From assembly GCF_031755915.1 (NCBI RefSeq), contig NC_083382.1, positions 32,572,501 to 32,636,500 on the forward strand: DNA of 64,000 nucleotides, given 5' to 3'. Position numbers and translations under genes: made by a program. Shown here one piece after another: positions 26,166-38,400 of this stretch (the stretch's first letter is position 1; each line of letters begins with the position of its first letter). Origin of the DNA: Ziziphus jujuba (taxonomy: Eukaryota > Streptophyta > Magnoliopsida > Rosales > Rhamnaceae). Under the pieces are notes generated by a model. That model saw only the letters and a list, made by a program, of their open reading frames with translations, searched no databases and was not told the origin of the DNA.

Positions 26166-28820
26166 ATGGCCAGATTTCCTCATAAGCATACTTCTTCATA
26201 TTCCTCTGCAACAAAGTTGGTTTTTTTAACTTTCATCGTAGGTCTGCTTGCTGTGGCCTTCGTTGCTGATTTCCTTTGGGCTTCGTCCTCTTCTTCTTCT
26301 TCTTCTTCTGCATATTTCTCTGTTGCATCCAATTGGGCGCTTGAGAAAACTGGGATTTTAGTTGTGCCAAATGCAAATTCCAGAAAAGTTGGCAGGGTAA
26401 ACCCTCTTCAAATCCAATGCCCATTTCCTTGATATCTTTATTATTTGTTTGTTTGTTTTTATTTATTTTTATATGTTTGTTCAATTGGGTTGATGGGGAG
26501 TTTGATAACCAACAAACACAAAAAAAAAAAAAAAAAAAAAAGGAAAATTGAATTTTGAATGCTGTTGTTCTGCATAGGATGCTTGCTTACAGATTAGTAA
26601 AACTTAATGCAATGTTAAATTCCCCACCTTTATTGCGCAAATAGGTTGTTTTAGATATAATTGAGTGGAAACATGTTCGAAATTCAAATTTTGATTCGTT
26701 TTCTTGCTCTGAAGACCCAAAACTTATTTCATTTTTACGTTCTTATTATTTGCTAACAATTAATTTAGGGGCATTGTACCATTTGTTTCACTGAGGAATT
26801 TTTCTTTTTATTCAAATTTACCAGTGCTTTGATTGGCGAGGAAAATGAGAAGGAAAAAAGAGAAAATTTACTACTGCATCATCTGATTTTTTTTTTATTT
26901 TTTATTTTCCCTTTTTTTGAATTTTTAGTGAAATAGACTAAGTGAATGAAAGTGGACTTTTTTTTTGCTTCCTCCTTTTGGGATTTCTTTCTTCGCTTGA
27001 ACATCCATGTAATGGCCTACTCTCAGTTGATAATTGGATTGAGTTATTGATCGTAACCTTTCTTCGTATGCAGAAAGAAGGTCTTAAACATAAAAAGGAA
27101 CATGGTCCTGAGAGATTCTTATCTGCAACTTTTGCTGATTTACCTGCACCTGATTTACAATGGGAGGCAATGCCACCAGCACCGGTGCCTCGTCTTGACG
27201 GATATGCAATACAGATAAAAAATCATTTGTATGTCTTTGCAGGATATGGCTCTCTTGACCATGTGAGAATCTTTATCCAACCTTTGAAAATTTTGCTTTT
27301 TTGATAACCAAGTCTAATTAGATTGGTTTTGATGTTAGTATCTTAAATACCTGTCTTTTAGGTGCACTCTCATGTGGATGTGTTCAATTTTACTGATAAT
27401 ACATGGGGAGGAAGGATTGATATGCCCAAGGAGATGGCACATTCACATTTAGGAATTGCAACTGATGGAAGATACATATACATTATATCAGGACAATATG
27501 GTCCACAATGCAGAGGACCTACGGCTCGATCATTTGTGCTAGACACTGAGACAAAGAAATGGAGGAGCATGCCCCCTCTACCTTTCCCTAGGTATGTGAC
27601 TTGATTAGCATGTGTATGGACCATTCTATAAATTCTCTCTATAAATGCAGTTTTTCTCACTTCTTGTCTGTCTGCACTGTGTTATCATTATGACAAAAGC
27701 TACTTGGGTGTTTGTGAATGCATAAACTTGTCTAATTTTTTGCAGCCAAACAATATTATTTAGGTTGATATCTTAAATGAAAGAATTTGCATGCTTTCTT
27801 GCAGGTATGCTCCAGCAACTCAGTTATGGAGAGGCAGACTTCATGTGATGGGCGGCAGCAAAGAGAACCGCCACACGCCTGCGCTAGAGCACTGGAGTCT
27901 AGCAGTAAAGGATGGAAAAGCATTGGAGAAACAGTGGCGGTCTGAAATACCCATTCCCCGTGGTGGACCTCATAGGTTCTGTGATCGAACTCCCCTGATC
28001 ATATCTATTACCATCGTTTCCTCTTATCCAGCTCACATAATACAGATGGCTTTTAATCCCTAATCATAAGATGTGATCTGCTAACAGGGCTTGTATTGCG
28101 GCCGATGATCGCCTTTTTGTTATTGGTGGTCAAGAAGGTGATTTTATGGCAAAACCTGGGTCACCCATTTTTAAGTGCTCACGCAGAAATGAGGTACCAT
28201 TTTTATTTTCTGAGCGCTACCCACTTGCAATTAGGAAATTTCCTTTTCATTTATGGAAGCCTTTTTCCTATGCTTGCGTTTATCTGGTCCCTTTGGCCTT
28301 TAAGTAGTTTGGTATTTCAGGTAGTTTACGGTGATGTATACATGTTGGATGATGAAATGAAGTGGAAAGTTTTACCTCCAATGCCAAAACCCAACTCTCA
28401 TATAGAGTGTGCATGGGTAATTGTAAACAATTCAATTATCATCACTGGAGGAACGACAGAAAAGCACCCAGTAACCAAGAGGATGATGCTGGTTGGGGAA
28501 GTTTTCCAGTTCGATCTAGACTCACTGGTATGTTTTCTTACCCTCTATCATTTGAAAACTTATACAGTTTTCTTTTGTTTTTTTTTTTTTTTTTTTGTTT
28601 TTTTTTTTTCCTTGTCTTAAATTTTATTTTATTTTTTTATGTTGGTTGAAAGCAGACTTGGTCTGTGATTGGGAAGCTTCCTTACAGAGTGAAAACCACA
28701 CTAGCTGGTTTCTGGGATGGTTATTTGTATTTTACGTCCGGACAGCGGGACAGGGGACCGGATAACCCACAGCCAAGGAAAGTCATTGGCGATATGTGGA
28801 GAACTAAATTGAGTTTGTGA
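26166..28820 (+). CDS. Kelch-repeat membrane protein (At3g27220-like)
   Basis: Seven exons, all with GT..AG introns: 26166-26396, 27074-27262, 27362-27591, 27805-27975, 28088-28193, 28321-28527, 28656-28820, giving 432 residues. The N-terminus has a hydrophobic segment at about residues 17-39, consistent with a signal anchor (type II membrane protein), then nine Ser encoded by a tct/tcc microsatellite. Six kelch-type blades follow, recognisable by HLYVFAGYG, RYIYIISGQYG, RLHVMGGS, RLFVIGGQEG, IIITGGT and LYFTSGQ. Kelch repeats fold into a beta-propeller used for binding; no catalytic residues are evident. No F-box is visible. The function is unknown; the match is to the plant family named after Arabidopsis At3g27220. 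It is convergent with the SET gene downstream. Confidence 0.85.
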
Positions 28821-29949
28821 ATTTTAATCTGTCTGACTCCGACAATTGGGGCATTTTTTCAATTTTGCCCCTTTGCTTTGCTTATTTGTTCAATAGGATT
28901 ATCGGTTAAACTTCATGTACACAAGACAATTGATATCAAAGTCTTTAACCTACCTCTAGCCAAGGAAATACAACCTGTTGTATTAGAATGCCCAATGCAG
29001 AAGCAATTAAACTGTTCGATTCCAACACAGCAAGTTGGAAAAACTTTATTTCAAAAAGATCAGGGGAAACAAACGGGCCGGAGTTGAACAAACTTAAAGA
29101 CTAGAAACACTGAATTGTAAAAACCAAGGAAGAAAATTGAATGGAACCTGGTCATCAGCCTTTATATTTACCAAAAAAATTATAATGATAATAAAATAGC
29201 TGTGATTATACAGGCGTACAGATTTATCAGTGATATACAAATTTCTTTTCCTTCTTTACAAGGTGTTAAGCTTCCCAACCATAGAAATGGTGACACTTCA
29301 AAAGGGAGGAAGAATTAGTGGGACTAAACAAACTAGTGATTCGGAATTCACAGCTTCAGTTGCAAAATACAGACATGACAAGTGCCCTTTATTCCTACAA
29401 GGGCCAATGAGAAATTTCTTTAGCTTCCTTAATTGCCCACCCAGTGAGCTAAATCATCTTTTTAGATCTACCTGAAAAATAAGATAGAATCGTATTAAAA
29501 GCACTTCTTATTGCTTCAAAATTGTTAAAAAAATAAATAAAGTGTCATATTTATATTGAGAAAGTCTTCTAGCTCAGTTTGTCACAAGCCATAGATGATT
29601 AAATCACAATTTATTAACCTGGGGTATGTTCTTCTTATTGCTTCAAAATTGTTAAAAAAATAAATAGCGTCATATTTATATTTAGAAAGTCTTCTAGCTT
29701 AGTTTGTCACAAGCCATAGATGATAAAATTACAATTTATTAACGTGGGATATGTTCTTCTATTTCAACCAATACATACCAAGTACTATAACGCAGTTCCT
29801 CAGTTTTCAAGGAATGGGTGTTTTCTGTGCGAAGCTTCGGCCAAGCAATAATAAAGATAACAGCAAAAATAGAAGCAGCACACTAATTTTTGTGTGCAAA
29901 TTCATGCCGATACCATAACACACAGTTGGAGGGTTGGGGGAGGTACCTT
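28821..29949. other. Convergent intergenic region
   Basis: 3' flanks of the kelch gene (+) and the SET gene (-). It contains a two-copy tandem repeat of 127 bases (29504-29760, listed). The short open frames have no recognisable homology. Confidence 0.5.
29504..29760. repeat. 127-bp tandem duplication
   Basis: The unit begins cttcttattgcttcaaaatt at 29504 and is repeated from 29631, with agaaagtcttctagct and gtcacaagccatagatgat in both copies. Only scattered substitutions and a small gap separate them. Confidence 0.88.
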
Positions 29950-32900
29950 CTATTTCAACAATGGAGCATAAGGAGCTGGGCATGGGGATACAGTGTGATC
30001 TGGTAACTGGTTTATCAAATCAGCCGTTGCCTGCAGGCATGCATGTAGTATTTTCTTTTCTAACCTAACCAGCTGAGTAGCAACACGCCTCTTTGGATCC
30101 AAATTACTATTTGTCAACTGTACGAAAAATACTAATTTAGACTTTGCTAGCAATGACATAGGTTATTATCCTTTATAGCTGACATAGCCAAGATTACCAG
30201 AGACTCATCTTCCTTCAACGTAGTCGGATAGCCTCCAAGCCGTGCCTTAAAATAATCAGCAAGTTGGTCCAACACTGCTCGTTCCATACAAGGGCTTACC
30301 TATAGCATCAATATATGTTAAAATTAGCTTTTGGCTGCTTATAGACCAGAAAGATCCATTTGCTAAGCAGAAAAATTCTTCTTGATGTATGAGCAGAGTT
30401 CTGAATTCTTTGAAAAGCTAGGCATTGATACATATTATCACAAATGACCGGTAGTTCCTGAGATGATATTAAAAAACTCATAATAGAAAATAGAAGGTTC
30501 AGCAACCTTGAATAATAGCTAGCAAGGTTAATGGATCAACCATTTAAAGTTTCTTCAACACACATGAACCATTACGGCTTTTTCCATGTTAAATCTTAAT
30601 CAAGCTCTCAAAGGTTCTATAGGTCTTCTTTTACAGAACCCAAAAGCTCAATGGATTAATTTTCATTTAGCTAAAGACATTAAAAGCTTTACAAGAAAGC
30701 ATTCAGCTAATGATAAAAATGCCCTCTATGAGTTAAAACTTACTGGACAAACTGGACCTTGAGAGGAGATTACAGATTGCATCTCTGAAGGATCCGAAAC
30801 ATAGCCCAATCGAAGATAACGAAGCATATCTGAGACTGCTTCTTTTTCCTTTCCTACAGACACCTGAAACATAAATGCGTTTAAAGTAATGGAAGATAAT
30901 TAAGCAATTAAATATTCTAAAAAGAATTTCAAGCCCATACAATAAAATGTTGTACTGATAATTTTCCATTTCTTTGAGCAACCATTCTTTTGTCCTGATA
31001 TTGAGGATCCTCGGTATTTAAAGCTGCCTGAAAATATATGGAGTTTAAATCATATTTAAAAATTGGGACAAAACGGAATACTGCAAGTATACAATAGTGA
31101 AACATTTAAGTTTTACCTTAACCACTAGACGATCATAAGAATTATCATCATCAACAAATCCATAGTTTAGAAGCAATTTTGCATTAGGCTGTGGCCCACA
31201 CCTACAAAAGGTAACCAACTAATAGTAAAGGATAGCAATAAGACACATACCACACTAGCAAAAGTAATTAACAAACCAACTTGTAGTTGTGATTAACACC
31301 ATGATATCAAGTAAAGAAAATATCTTACCAAACGACAATAGATTCCCCAGCCTTATATGGGCGATCTACTACTAGTTCAACAGCACCATCCACAGCTGTT
31401 AACATTGCCTTGCAGTTGCTTCTGTAAGCTAACAGAGGAGGTCCAAGAGGAACCAGAGCAAATCTTCGAGCCAAACTAACTTTCTGCAAAAGGAACTAAA
31501 ATAATCAGGGAGATGTACAGCTTGTAATGCCAGGACATTGACAATTGAGTTAGCACGAGGCATAGTACTGATAAACAATGCAGGCAGAGGAACAAATCGA
31601 CATGCCCATTTTCAGGGCATCATAGACAAATCCTAACTTATGGATGGCTATTAACTTGCAAAATGATGCCAGCAGCTTGTAAGTATAAGCTGTCATCGTG
31701 GCTCTTGAAATGGTCTTGCACTACTTTGTAGCTTCTTTATCTTGCCCAGGCTAAACGTATTAAATATAAAATGTTGTATTTTTATTTAAAAGAATAAAAG
31801 CAATACAACAAGTTTACCTGCAAATGCACCACACAAGACTGCACAGCAACAAAAGCTTGTTTGAAAATTTCAAATGAAAAGGCCTCGGTGGGAATATCAT
31901 ATGGGTATTGCTGCAGAAGGAAAATCAAGAAAGAAAATTAAACCACATATCATTATTATGAAAATGTTGGTTCAAAAATACAAAAGAGCATCACCTGAAA
32001 CAGAGACCCAGCCATAAACCAGACGGTGTCAAGCTCATCATACTCCCTTTTAATTCCTTCAGCTCTTTCAAGAACTTCATCCTAACCCATCACAATCAAA
32101 ATGTAGTGTGGAGAAGCCACATATTTCAATTAAAAGCACAATGAAGGGATGAAAGGAAACGATAGCACCAGCCATCTTAGCAAAAATCAGAAAGAGCACA
32201 GCAAAAAAAATGTACCTTTGTGGGGCTACCAGTAAGGTAAGCCAGTTCAGCTTCTGACCATAAAAGAGGAGATTCCACAGCCAACTGACCCCTCCCTCGC
32301 TGGCGATCAAGCTCTCTAATATAAGGGTACCAGAAAGACTTCTTTCCTTGCTTCTTTTCATACATCAAATACAAAGCCAGGCATGCCAATTCCGACAGTT
32401 TATTTGTAGTTAACAATTCCGCTGCATGAAGAATCAAGTGGCTCTTACTAAGTCCAATTCTTTCTAAATATAATTGGTCATCCCAACCCAACATCCGAAC
32501 GATTATAAACAATGCACCTTACCAACGGTTTCGTTCCCCAAAACTCTCTCAAGTGTCACAACCAATGAATTGGGCACAGAAAATGCAACATCCCCAACCT
32601 GCAAGAACAAAACCAAACCTTTAAAGCTCCAACCAAAAACAATGTAAACTTCAATTCAAACAATTCAGCAACTGCAAAATTCGGAAATTCAATTCACCTG
32701 AAGATCCTGGCTGGCGGCAACGTAATGAATCGGACTGTGCTTCTGATCGTGGGAAGGCCTTTCTTTGAGCAAAACCTTACAAGGAGGGAGACCATTCTGG
32801 TGCATCCAAGATTTCAAATCCCCCCCGAACTCATCGTGTCGTACCCCTTCTTTCTTCTTGGTCGCAACCTCACGATTCTTGCCGTCCTCCTTACGCGAAC

Positions 32901-33114
32901 CGGCCACCAAGGTATCAGAGGTCGATGCGGAGCACAAATTTCTCCAACGAACCGATCTACAAGAAGAAGAAGAAGAAGAAGAAGAAGAAAGAAGCCTGGG
33001 ATTGTTTCGAGTGGAAACTGAAACCCTAGAATGGAGAAAGAGATGGCGATGCGAAGATGACGAAGAAGGGATTGGATACCAAATGCATCTATCGTGTAAA
33101 GGACTAACTTCCAT
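29950..33114 (-). CDS. Plastid-type SET/Rubisco-LSMT-like protein (At5g14260-like)
   Basis: Eleven exons: 33114-32698, 32598-32523, 32421-32216, 32081-31995, 31910-31818, 31483-31329, 31201-31117, 31027-30941, 30863-30744, 30299-30198, 30117-29950. All phases agree, giving 531 residues. The Ser/Arg-rich N-terminus (with a Ser run) looks like a plastid transit peptide. A split SET domain follows (from HYVAASQDLQVGDVAF to LLNYGFVDDDN), with the iSET region carrying ELACLALYLMYEK and WYPYIRELDRQRGRG. The C-terminal half is a Rubisco-LSMT substrate-binding-type domain ending CPAPYAPLLK. The usual SET Asn-His motif is absent: the equivalent region reads VPLGPPLLAYRSN, so methyltransferase activity is doubtful. 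Exon 8 uses the donor att|gtatgg, chosen because it keeps frame and length. From memory its closest Arabidopsis relative is At5g14260. Confidence 0.88.
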
Positions 33115-33983
33115 GGCGGGTCAAGCTTTTAGGATTTTTTTTCTTTAGAGCTCGAGGTTGAGGTCTAGCATGGAAATGGAAGAGTCAAGAGTGAGTATTT
33201 GCAGAGGTTTTTGTAGTGTAGTAAGTGAGGGATTACGATGTTTCAGATATTTTTCATTTTTGAGTTTTTTGGGGCCATCTATCTCTATGTTTTGTGCTCT
33301 ATGCTGTGGATAAGAGCGGCAAACAAAAGCCACAGGAGGCTGAATGAGAAATGAGAATGAAACCCAAATGGTGTCGTCTGTCGTGTCGAGAATAGTGTTA
33401 TTGCCACGCTTCATTTTCGTCATTCCACGTAACTTTTTCTCGTTTCCCGTATTACCCTCGAATGCATCATTGCGAGCTAGAGTCTACCGTCTACTGTCTT
33501 TTTAATTTGGGTAGCTAACCGATCATTTTCAGTCTTAGAGACGATCAATTATGAACTTTGTAAAATTTAAATTACATATATTGATTTAAGTTCCTTTTTT
33601 TAAAAATGATTTTCTGTATTTTGCTCCTGTTTCTCTTATATTTTTCATATAGGATCAAGATAACTTTATGCAAAGTTTCTTGTTGGACTTGTTAATTTCA
33701 CGATATTGTCACTGTCTGATAATGCATTAATTTTTCCATTCCTTTTCTTTCCTTTTTCTGATTATTGAATTTGGGACAAAAAAAAAAAGAAAAAATACTA
33801 AAACTTGACTTTAGCTTTGGTAAGTTTATTACAATCATATGGGTGGGTACTAGGACAAGGGATATGCCCCTCAAGTGTTAAATTTTTTTTTTTTTCTCTA
33901 TATGTTTGTGTTCATGAATCCCAATTTATATAGAGTAATTGTGATTGATGCTTAATATATTTGGACATTAAGTTCTGAGAATT
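33115..33983. other. Upstream region of the SET gene
   Basis: About 870 bases between the SET gene start (-) and the SIN3-like relic (+). No gene supported. It contains the presumed SET gene promoter, A/T runs near 33778-33792 and a T run near 33883-33895. Confidence 0.5.
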
Positions 33984-34234
33984 CCTCAGTCCCGTAGAGG
34001 TGGCGGTTCTAGTGGAGGTGGAGAAGGTGCTCCACAGAAACTGACAACTATGGCTGCCTTGAACTTTCTCAATCAGGTGAAGAAAGCGTCTAAGGACCAA
34101 AGAGAAAATATGATATGTTTCTTGAAATCATGTCTGATTTCAGGGCTCAGAGGTTCCTTTTTTTTTTTCCAGTTTTACTCATCAAGTGTTTGTGGATTTT
34201 GTAAACAAGATAAAGGTGAAATATATCATCGTAT

Positions 34235-34720
34235 TGTGAAGTCCAGCCGCACCACCACTACACCGACAGTGTGAAGACTGCACAGCCACCATCTTTGACA
34301 CCACTGCACCGACAGCCACCATTTTTGACAATGGCCATTGCTGCACCGAAAATGGATTGTTCAACAATTGTGGGCTCTGCAGAGGCTGTTGAAGATTGTG
34401 GCCATGCAACCGACCTTGTAAGCCTATAAATAGGCTCCATCCCGTTATATGCAAGTCAAGCCAAGTGAGCAAGCTCAATATTATCCCAAGTGAGGAATAT
34501 TGAGAGAAAACTCCGAGAGAGAGAGTGTTTAAGTTCCAAAGAGAGCTTGAGAGAAGAGTGAGCAATTCCAGAGAGAATTTGAGAGTGTAGAGAGAGGTTC
34601 CACGTGAGAATCCAAGAGAGAAGTTTTTGTATTTTTGTATTCTATTTCCAAGAGAGTAATAGAATTTTTTTTACTTTTCTTCTCATATATCTTCTCTAAA
34701 GTGGTCGGAGAACCACAACA
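34235..34720 (+). repeat. 5' LTR
   Basis: 486 bases, TG..CA ends. A TATA box, tataaata, lies at 34425-34432 and is the likely start of retrotransposon transcription, with a GA-rich R/U5 region (gagagagag, aagagaga) after it. Confidence 0.95.
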
Positions 34721-34722
34721 AG

Positions 34723-34734
34723 TGGTATCAGAGC
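34723..34734 (+). other. Primer-binding site (initiator Met tRNA)
   Basis: tggtatcagagc, two bases after the 5' LTR, is the standard plant Copia site complementary to the 3' end of initiator tRNA-Met, where reverse transcription is primed. Confidence 0.9.
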
Positions 34735-34969
34735 TCCAGGTCGAGAGCTTGGGTTCAAAATTTGAAGAAACAGAGCCACTGTTCTTCAGGTTGGTGTTTC
34801 GAAAAGTTGCTCAAATAATTAATTTGACAATACCAGGTGAAAGTACCCGACGAGACGAGAACAACGAAGTTCGCCGGAGAGACACGCAGCGTCTCACGCG
34901 CCCGCACGCACTGCCTGAAGTTTTCTGCAACAGTTCACGCGCCTCACGCGCCGTCTGGAGGTTGAAGAC

Positions 34970-35212
34970 GACCACGTCAGCAGACACGTCAGCGCACCCT
35001 ACCACGTCATCTGCCACGCCAGCCGACACGTCGCCAGCCACGCCAGCCGACACGTCGTCAGCCACGCCAGCCGACACGTCAGCTGCCACGTGTTGACACG
35101 TCAGCCCAAGCTGCCACGTCATCTGCCACGCCAGCCGACACATCGTCCGCCACGCCAGCCGACACGCCATCTGCCACGTGCTGACACGTCAGCACAATCT
35201 GCCACGTCATCA
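34970..35212 (+). repeat. ACGT-rich minisatellite in retrotransposon leader
   Basis: About ten degenerate copies of a 20-base unit (gccacgccagccgacacgtc and variants such as tgccacgtcatc and tgacacgtcagc) in the untranslated leader between the primer site and gag. The GC content is far above that of the surroundings. Open frames on both strands here are by-products of the repeat. Confidence 0.85.
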
Positions 35213-35446
35213 ATATTTTCTGTAATTACGGAACCGCCCCTGAACTATTGAAAATTACAGATTGACCCCTGAAGTTTCTGTATTTGCAGGTTGACCCAAA
35301 AATTTTATGAAATTACAGTTTTGCCCCAAAATTTCTGGTAATTATATTTTGACCCCGGAAGAGTCAAGTCCACCATTTTCGGCCGTTCCGGACGCAACGG
35401 TTAACTCCGTTTTGCCAAATTCAGCTCCATTTTTGGTCAAGCCATA

Positions 35447-38400
35447 ATGTCAATGGAAGAATCATCTTCGGGAGCTATGGTTAAGCTCACTGCCACAAAT
35501 TATACACTTTGGAGACCTCGGATGGAAGATCTCCTCAATTGTAAGGATCTGTTTGATCCTATAGAAGCTAAAGGAGAAAACCCCAATCCCAGCAAAGTAG
35601 CAGAATGGAAGAAATTAAACAAAAAAACGATCGGTCAAATCAGGCAATGGATCGATCACTGTGTCTTCCATCATGTAGCGAAGGAAACGGATGCATATGC
35701 CCTCTGGACCAAAATTGGAGGACATGTACCAGGCCAAGACTGCTCGGAACAAAGCCCTGTTGCTTAAGCGATTGGTAAATCTAAAATTACAGAGTGGAAC
35801 TTCTGTAGCCGAGCATACCAGTGAGTTCCAGAGCTTGGTAAATCAACTATCTGCTGTGGATTACCAACTAGGGGATGAAGATCAGGCCCTCCTACTTCTA
35901 AGCTCTCTTCCAGACAGTTGGGAGACATTGGTAGTCTCTCTCAGTAATTCGGCCCCGAATGGCAAACTTACTATGTCTATGGTTAAGGATGCCCTATTTA
36001 ATGAAGAGGCCAGGAGAAAGGACATTGGCATGGATCAGTCACATGCCCTCGTCACAGAGAGAGGAAGACAGCAAAGAGGTGGTCGAGATAGGGGGAGAGG
36101 CAGGAGCAAGAGCAGAGGCAGATCTACAGACGGTAGAAAATCATCATATAAGTGCTATCATTGTGGCCTGGAGGGTCACATGAAGAAGAACTGCAGAAAG
36201 TTGTTGAGAGAGCAGAGACTCCAAGGTAATCAGCCGAAGAAGGATGGAGAGACACTAGTCACTGTTACAGGAGAAGTGGCGCTCTGCTCCACCGAAGAAG
36301 AGACATGCCTTCATAAATCAACCCAAGATGTTGAGTGGGTAGTCGATACTGCAGCATCCTACCATGTCACTCCACACAGAGATTTCTTCAAAACGTACAA
36401 AGTAGGAGACTTTGGTACGGTAAAGATGGGAAATTCCAGTTTTGCAAAGATTATGGGAACTGGTGATATTCAGGTAAAAACGAATGTTGGTTGTACAATC
36501 ACTTTGAAGGATGTCCGTCATGTTCCAGATCTTCGGCTTAATCTACTTTCGGGAGCAGCTTTAGACAAGCAAGGCTATGACAACTACTTTAGTAAAGGCA
36601 CATGGAAAATGACGAAAGGTGCCATAGTTGTCGCCCGAGGACATATTTGTGGAACGCTGTACAAGACTCATGTGAAGATATGTGCAGATAGCCTCAATAT
36701 TGCAGAAGGAGAGGTGTCTCAAAATCTGTGGCACCAGAGACTCGGTCACATGAGTGAAAAAGGATTGTCCACTTTGGCAAGGAAGAAGCTTATCACTGTT
36801 TGCAAGGATGCTGCACTAGATCCTTGTAGTCACTGCTTATTTGGTAAGCAACATAGAGTCTCCTTCAGTTCTTCTGCATTGAGAAGATCAAAGTTGCTTA
36901 GTCTGGTGCACTCTGATGTTTGTGGTCCCATGGAGGTGGAATCATTAGGTGGCAACAAGTATTTCCTGACCTTCATTGATGATGCTTCTCGGAAGGTGTG
37001 GGTATATTTCTTGAAAACAAAGGACCAGGTATTGGATTACTTCAAACTGTTTCATACCATGGTAGAGCGTGAAACAGGAAAGAAGCTGAAATGTCTCCGC
37101 TCAGATAATGGAGGCGAGTACACTTCCAAGGAGTTCGATGCCTACTGCAGAAGACACGGCATTCGACATGAGAAGACGGTCCCTCGCACCCCACAACATA
37201 ATGGAATAGCTGAAAGAATGAACCGAACCATTATGGAAAAGGTCAGAAGTATGATCAGTATGGCTAAGCTGCCAAAGCCATTCTGGGGAGAAGCTGTTCG
37301 TGCCGCCTGCTATTTAATCAACAGATCACCGTCAGTACCGTTGAATTTTGAAATTCCGGAGAAAATGTGGTCGGGTAAGATTCCCTCCTACTCTCATTTA
37401 AGAGTGTTTGGTTGTTTAGCTTATGTACATGTATCCAAGGAGCTCAGACAGAAGCTCGATGCAAGATCTACTCCATGCATCTTTATAAGATATGGAGATG
37501 AAGAATTCGGATACAGGTTATGGGACCCGAAAACAAAGAAGGTTATTAGAAGCAGGGATGTAGTATTCCATGAAAACCAAAAAATGGAAGACATTGAAAA
37601 GCCCAGAATGTCTCCTAATTGTAGTTCTAGTGCCGAGAATTTTTGTCCTAATCCAGCACCAGCACAAATAGCCACAGAAGATAATGAGGTGCATGAAGAT
37701 ATACCAGAAGCAGACCAGGAGGAAGAAGGGGATATTGAGCAGGGGGAGACTCAATCCTCTCAAGCAGCTGCAGGGCCATCACAGCGGTCAGATGATGGTA
37801 CATCTCCTGAAACCAGTGGTTTACAAGTTCGGAGATCTGAGCGAGGCCGAATTCCATCAAAGAGATTTCCAGAATCTGAGTATATTCTGCTTACTGAAGA
37901 GGGGGAGCCAGAGAGTTTCCAGGAAGCTGTTTCTCATCAAGAGAAGGAAAAGTGGCTGCAAGCAATGCAAGATGAGATGGAATCCTTGCAGAAAAATTAT
38001 ACTTATGAGTTGGTTGAGCTTCCAACAGGAAAGAAGGCACTAAAGAATAAATGGGTGTTCAAGCTCAAGAAAGATGGCAGCGGAAAGGTGGTGAAACACA
38101 AAGCCCGATTGGTGGTCAAAGGATTTCTTCAGAAGAAAGGAATTGACTTTGATGAGATTTTTTCACCAGTGGTAAAAATGACTTCAATTCGAGTCATTTT
38201 TGGTTTAGTAGCAAGTCTAAATCTAGAGCTTGAACAGATGGATGTGAAGACAGCATTTCTTCACGGTGATTTACATGAAGAAATCTACATGGAGCAACCA
38301 GAAGGATTTGAGGTTTCAGGGAAAGAAAACCTCGTATGCAAGCTGAAGAAGAGCTTGTATGGCCTCAAGCAAGCACCAAGACAATGGTATAAGAAGTTTG

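Noticed and set aside
26942..27073. Upstream extension of kelch exon 2 as a separate gene start
   Set aside because: Intron sequence read through; a clean acceptor at 27072-27073 joins the signal-anchor exon in frame.
34811..35170. Long open frames on both strands in the retrotransposon leader
   Set aside because: Repetitive Ala/Asp/Thr or Val/Gly/Asp products of the minisatellite; not conserved gag sequence.
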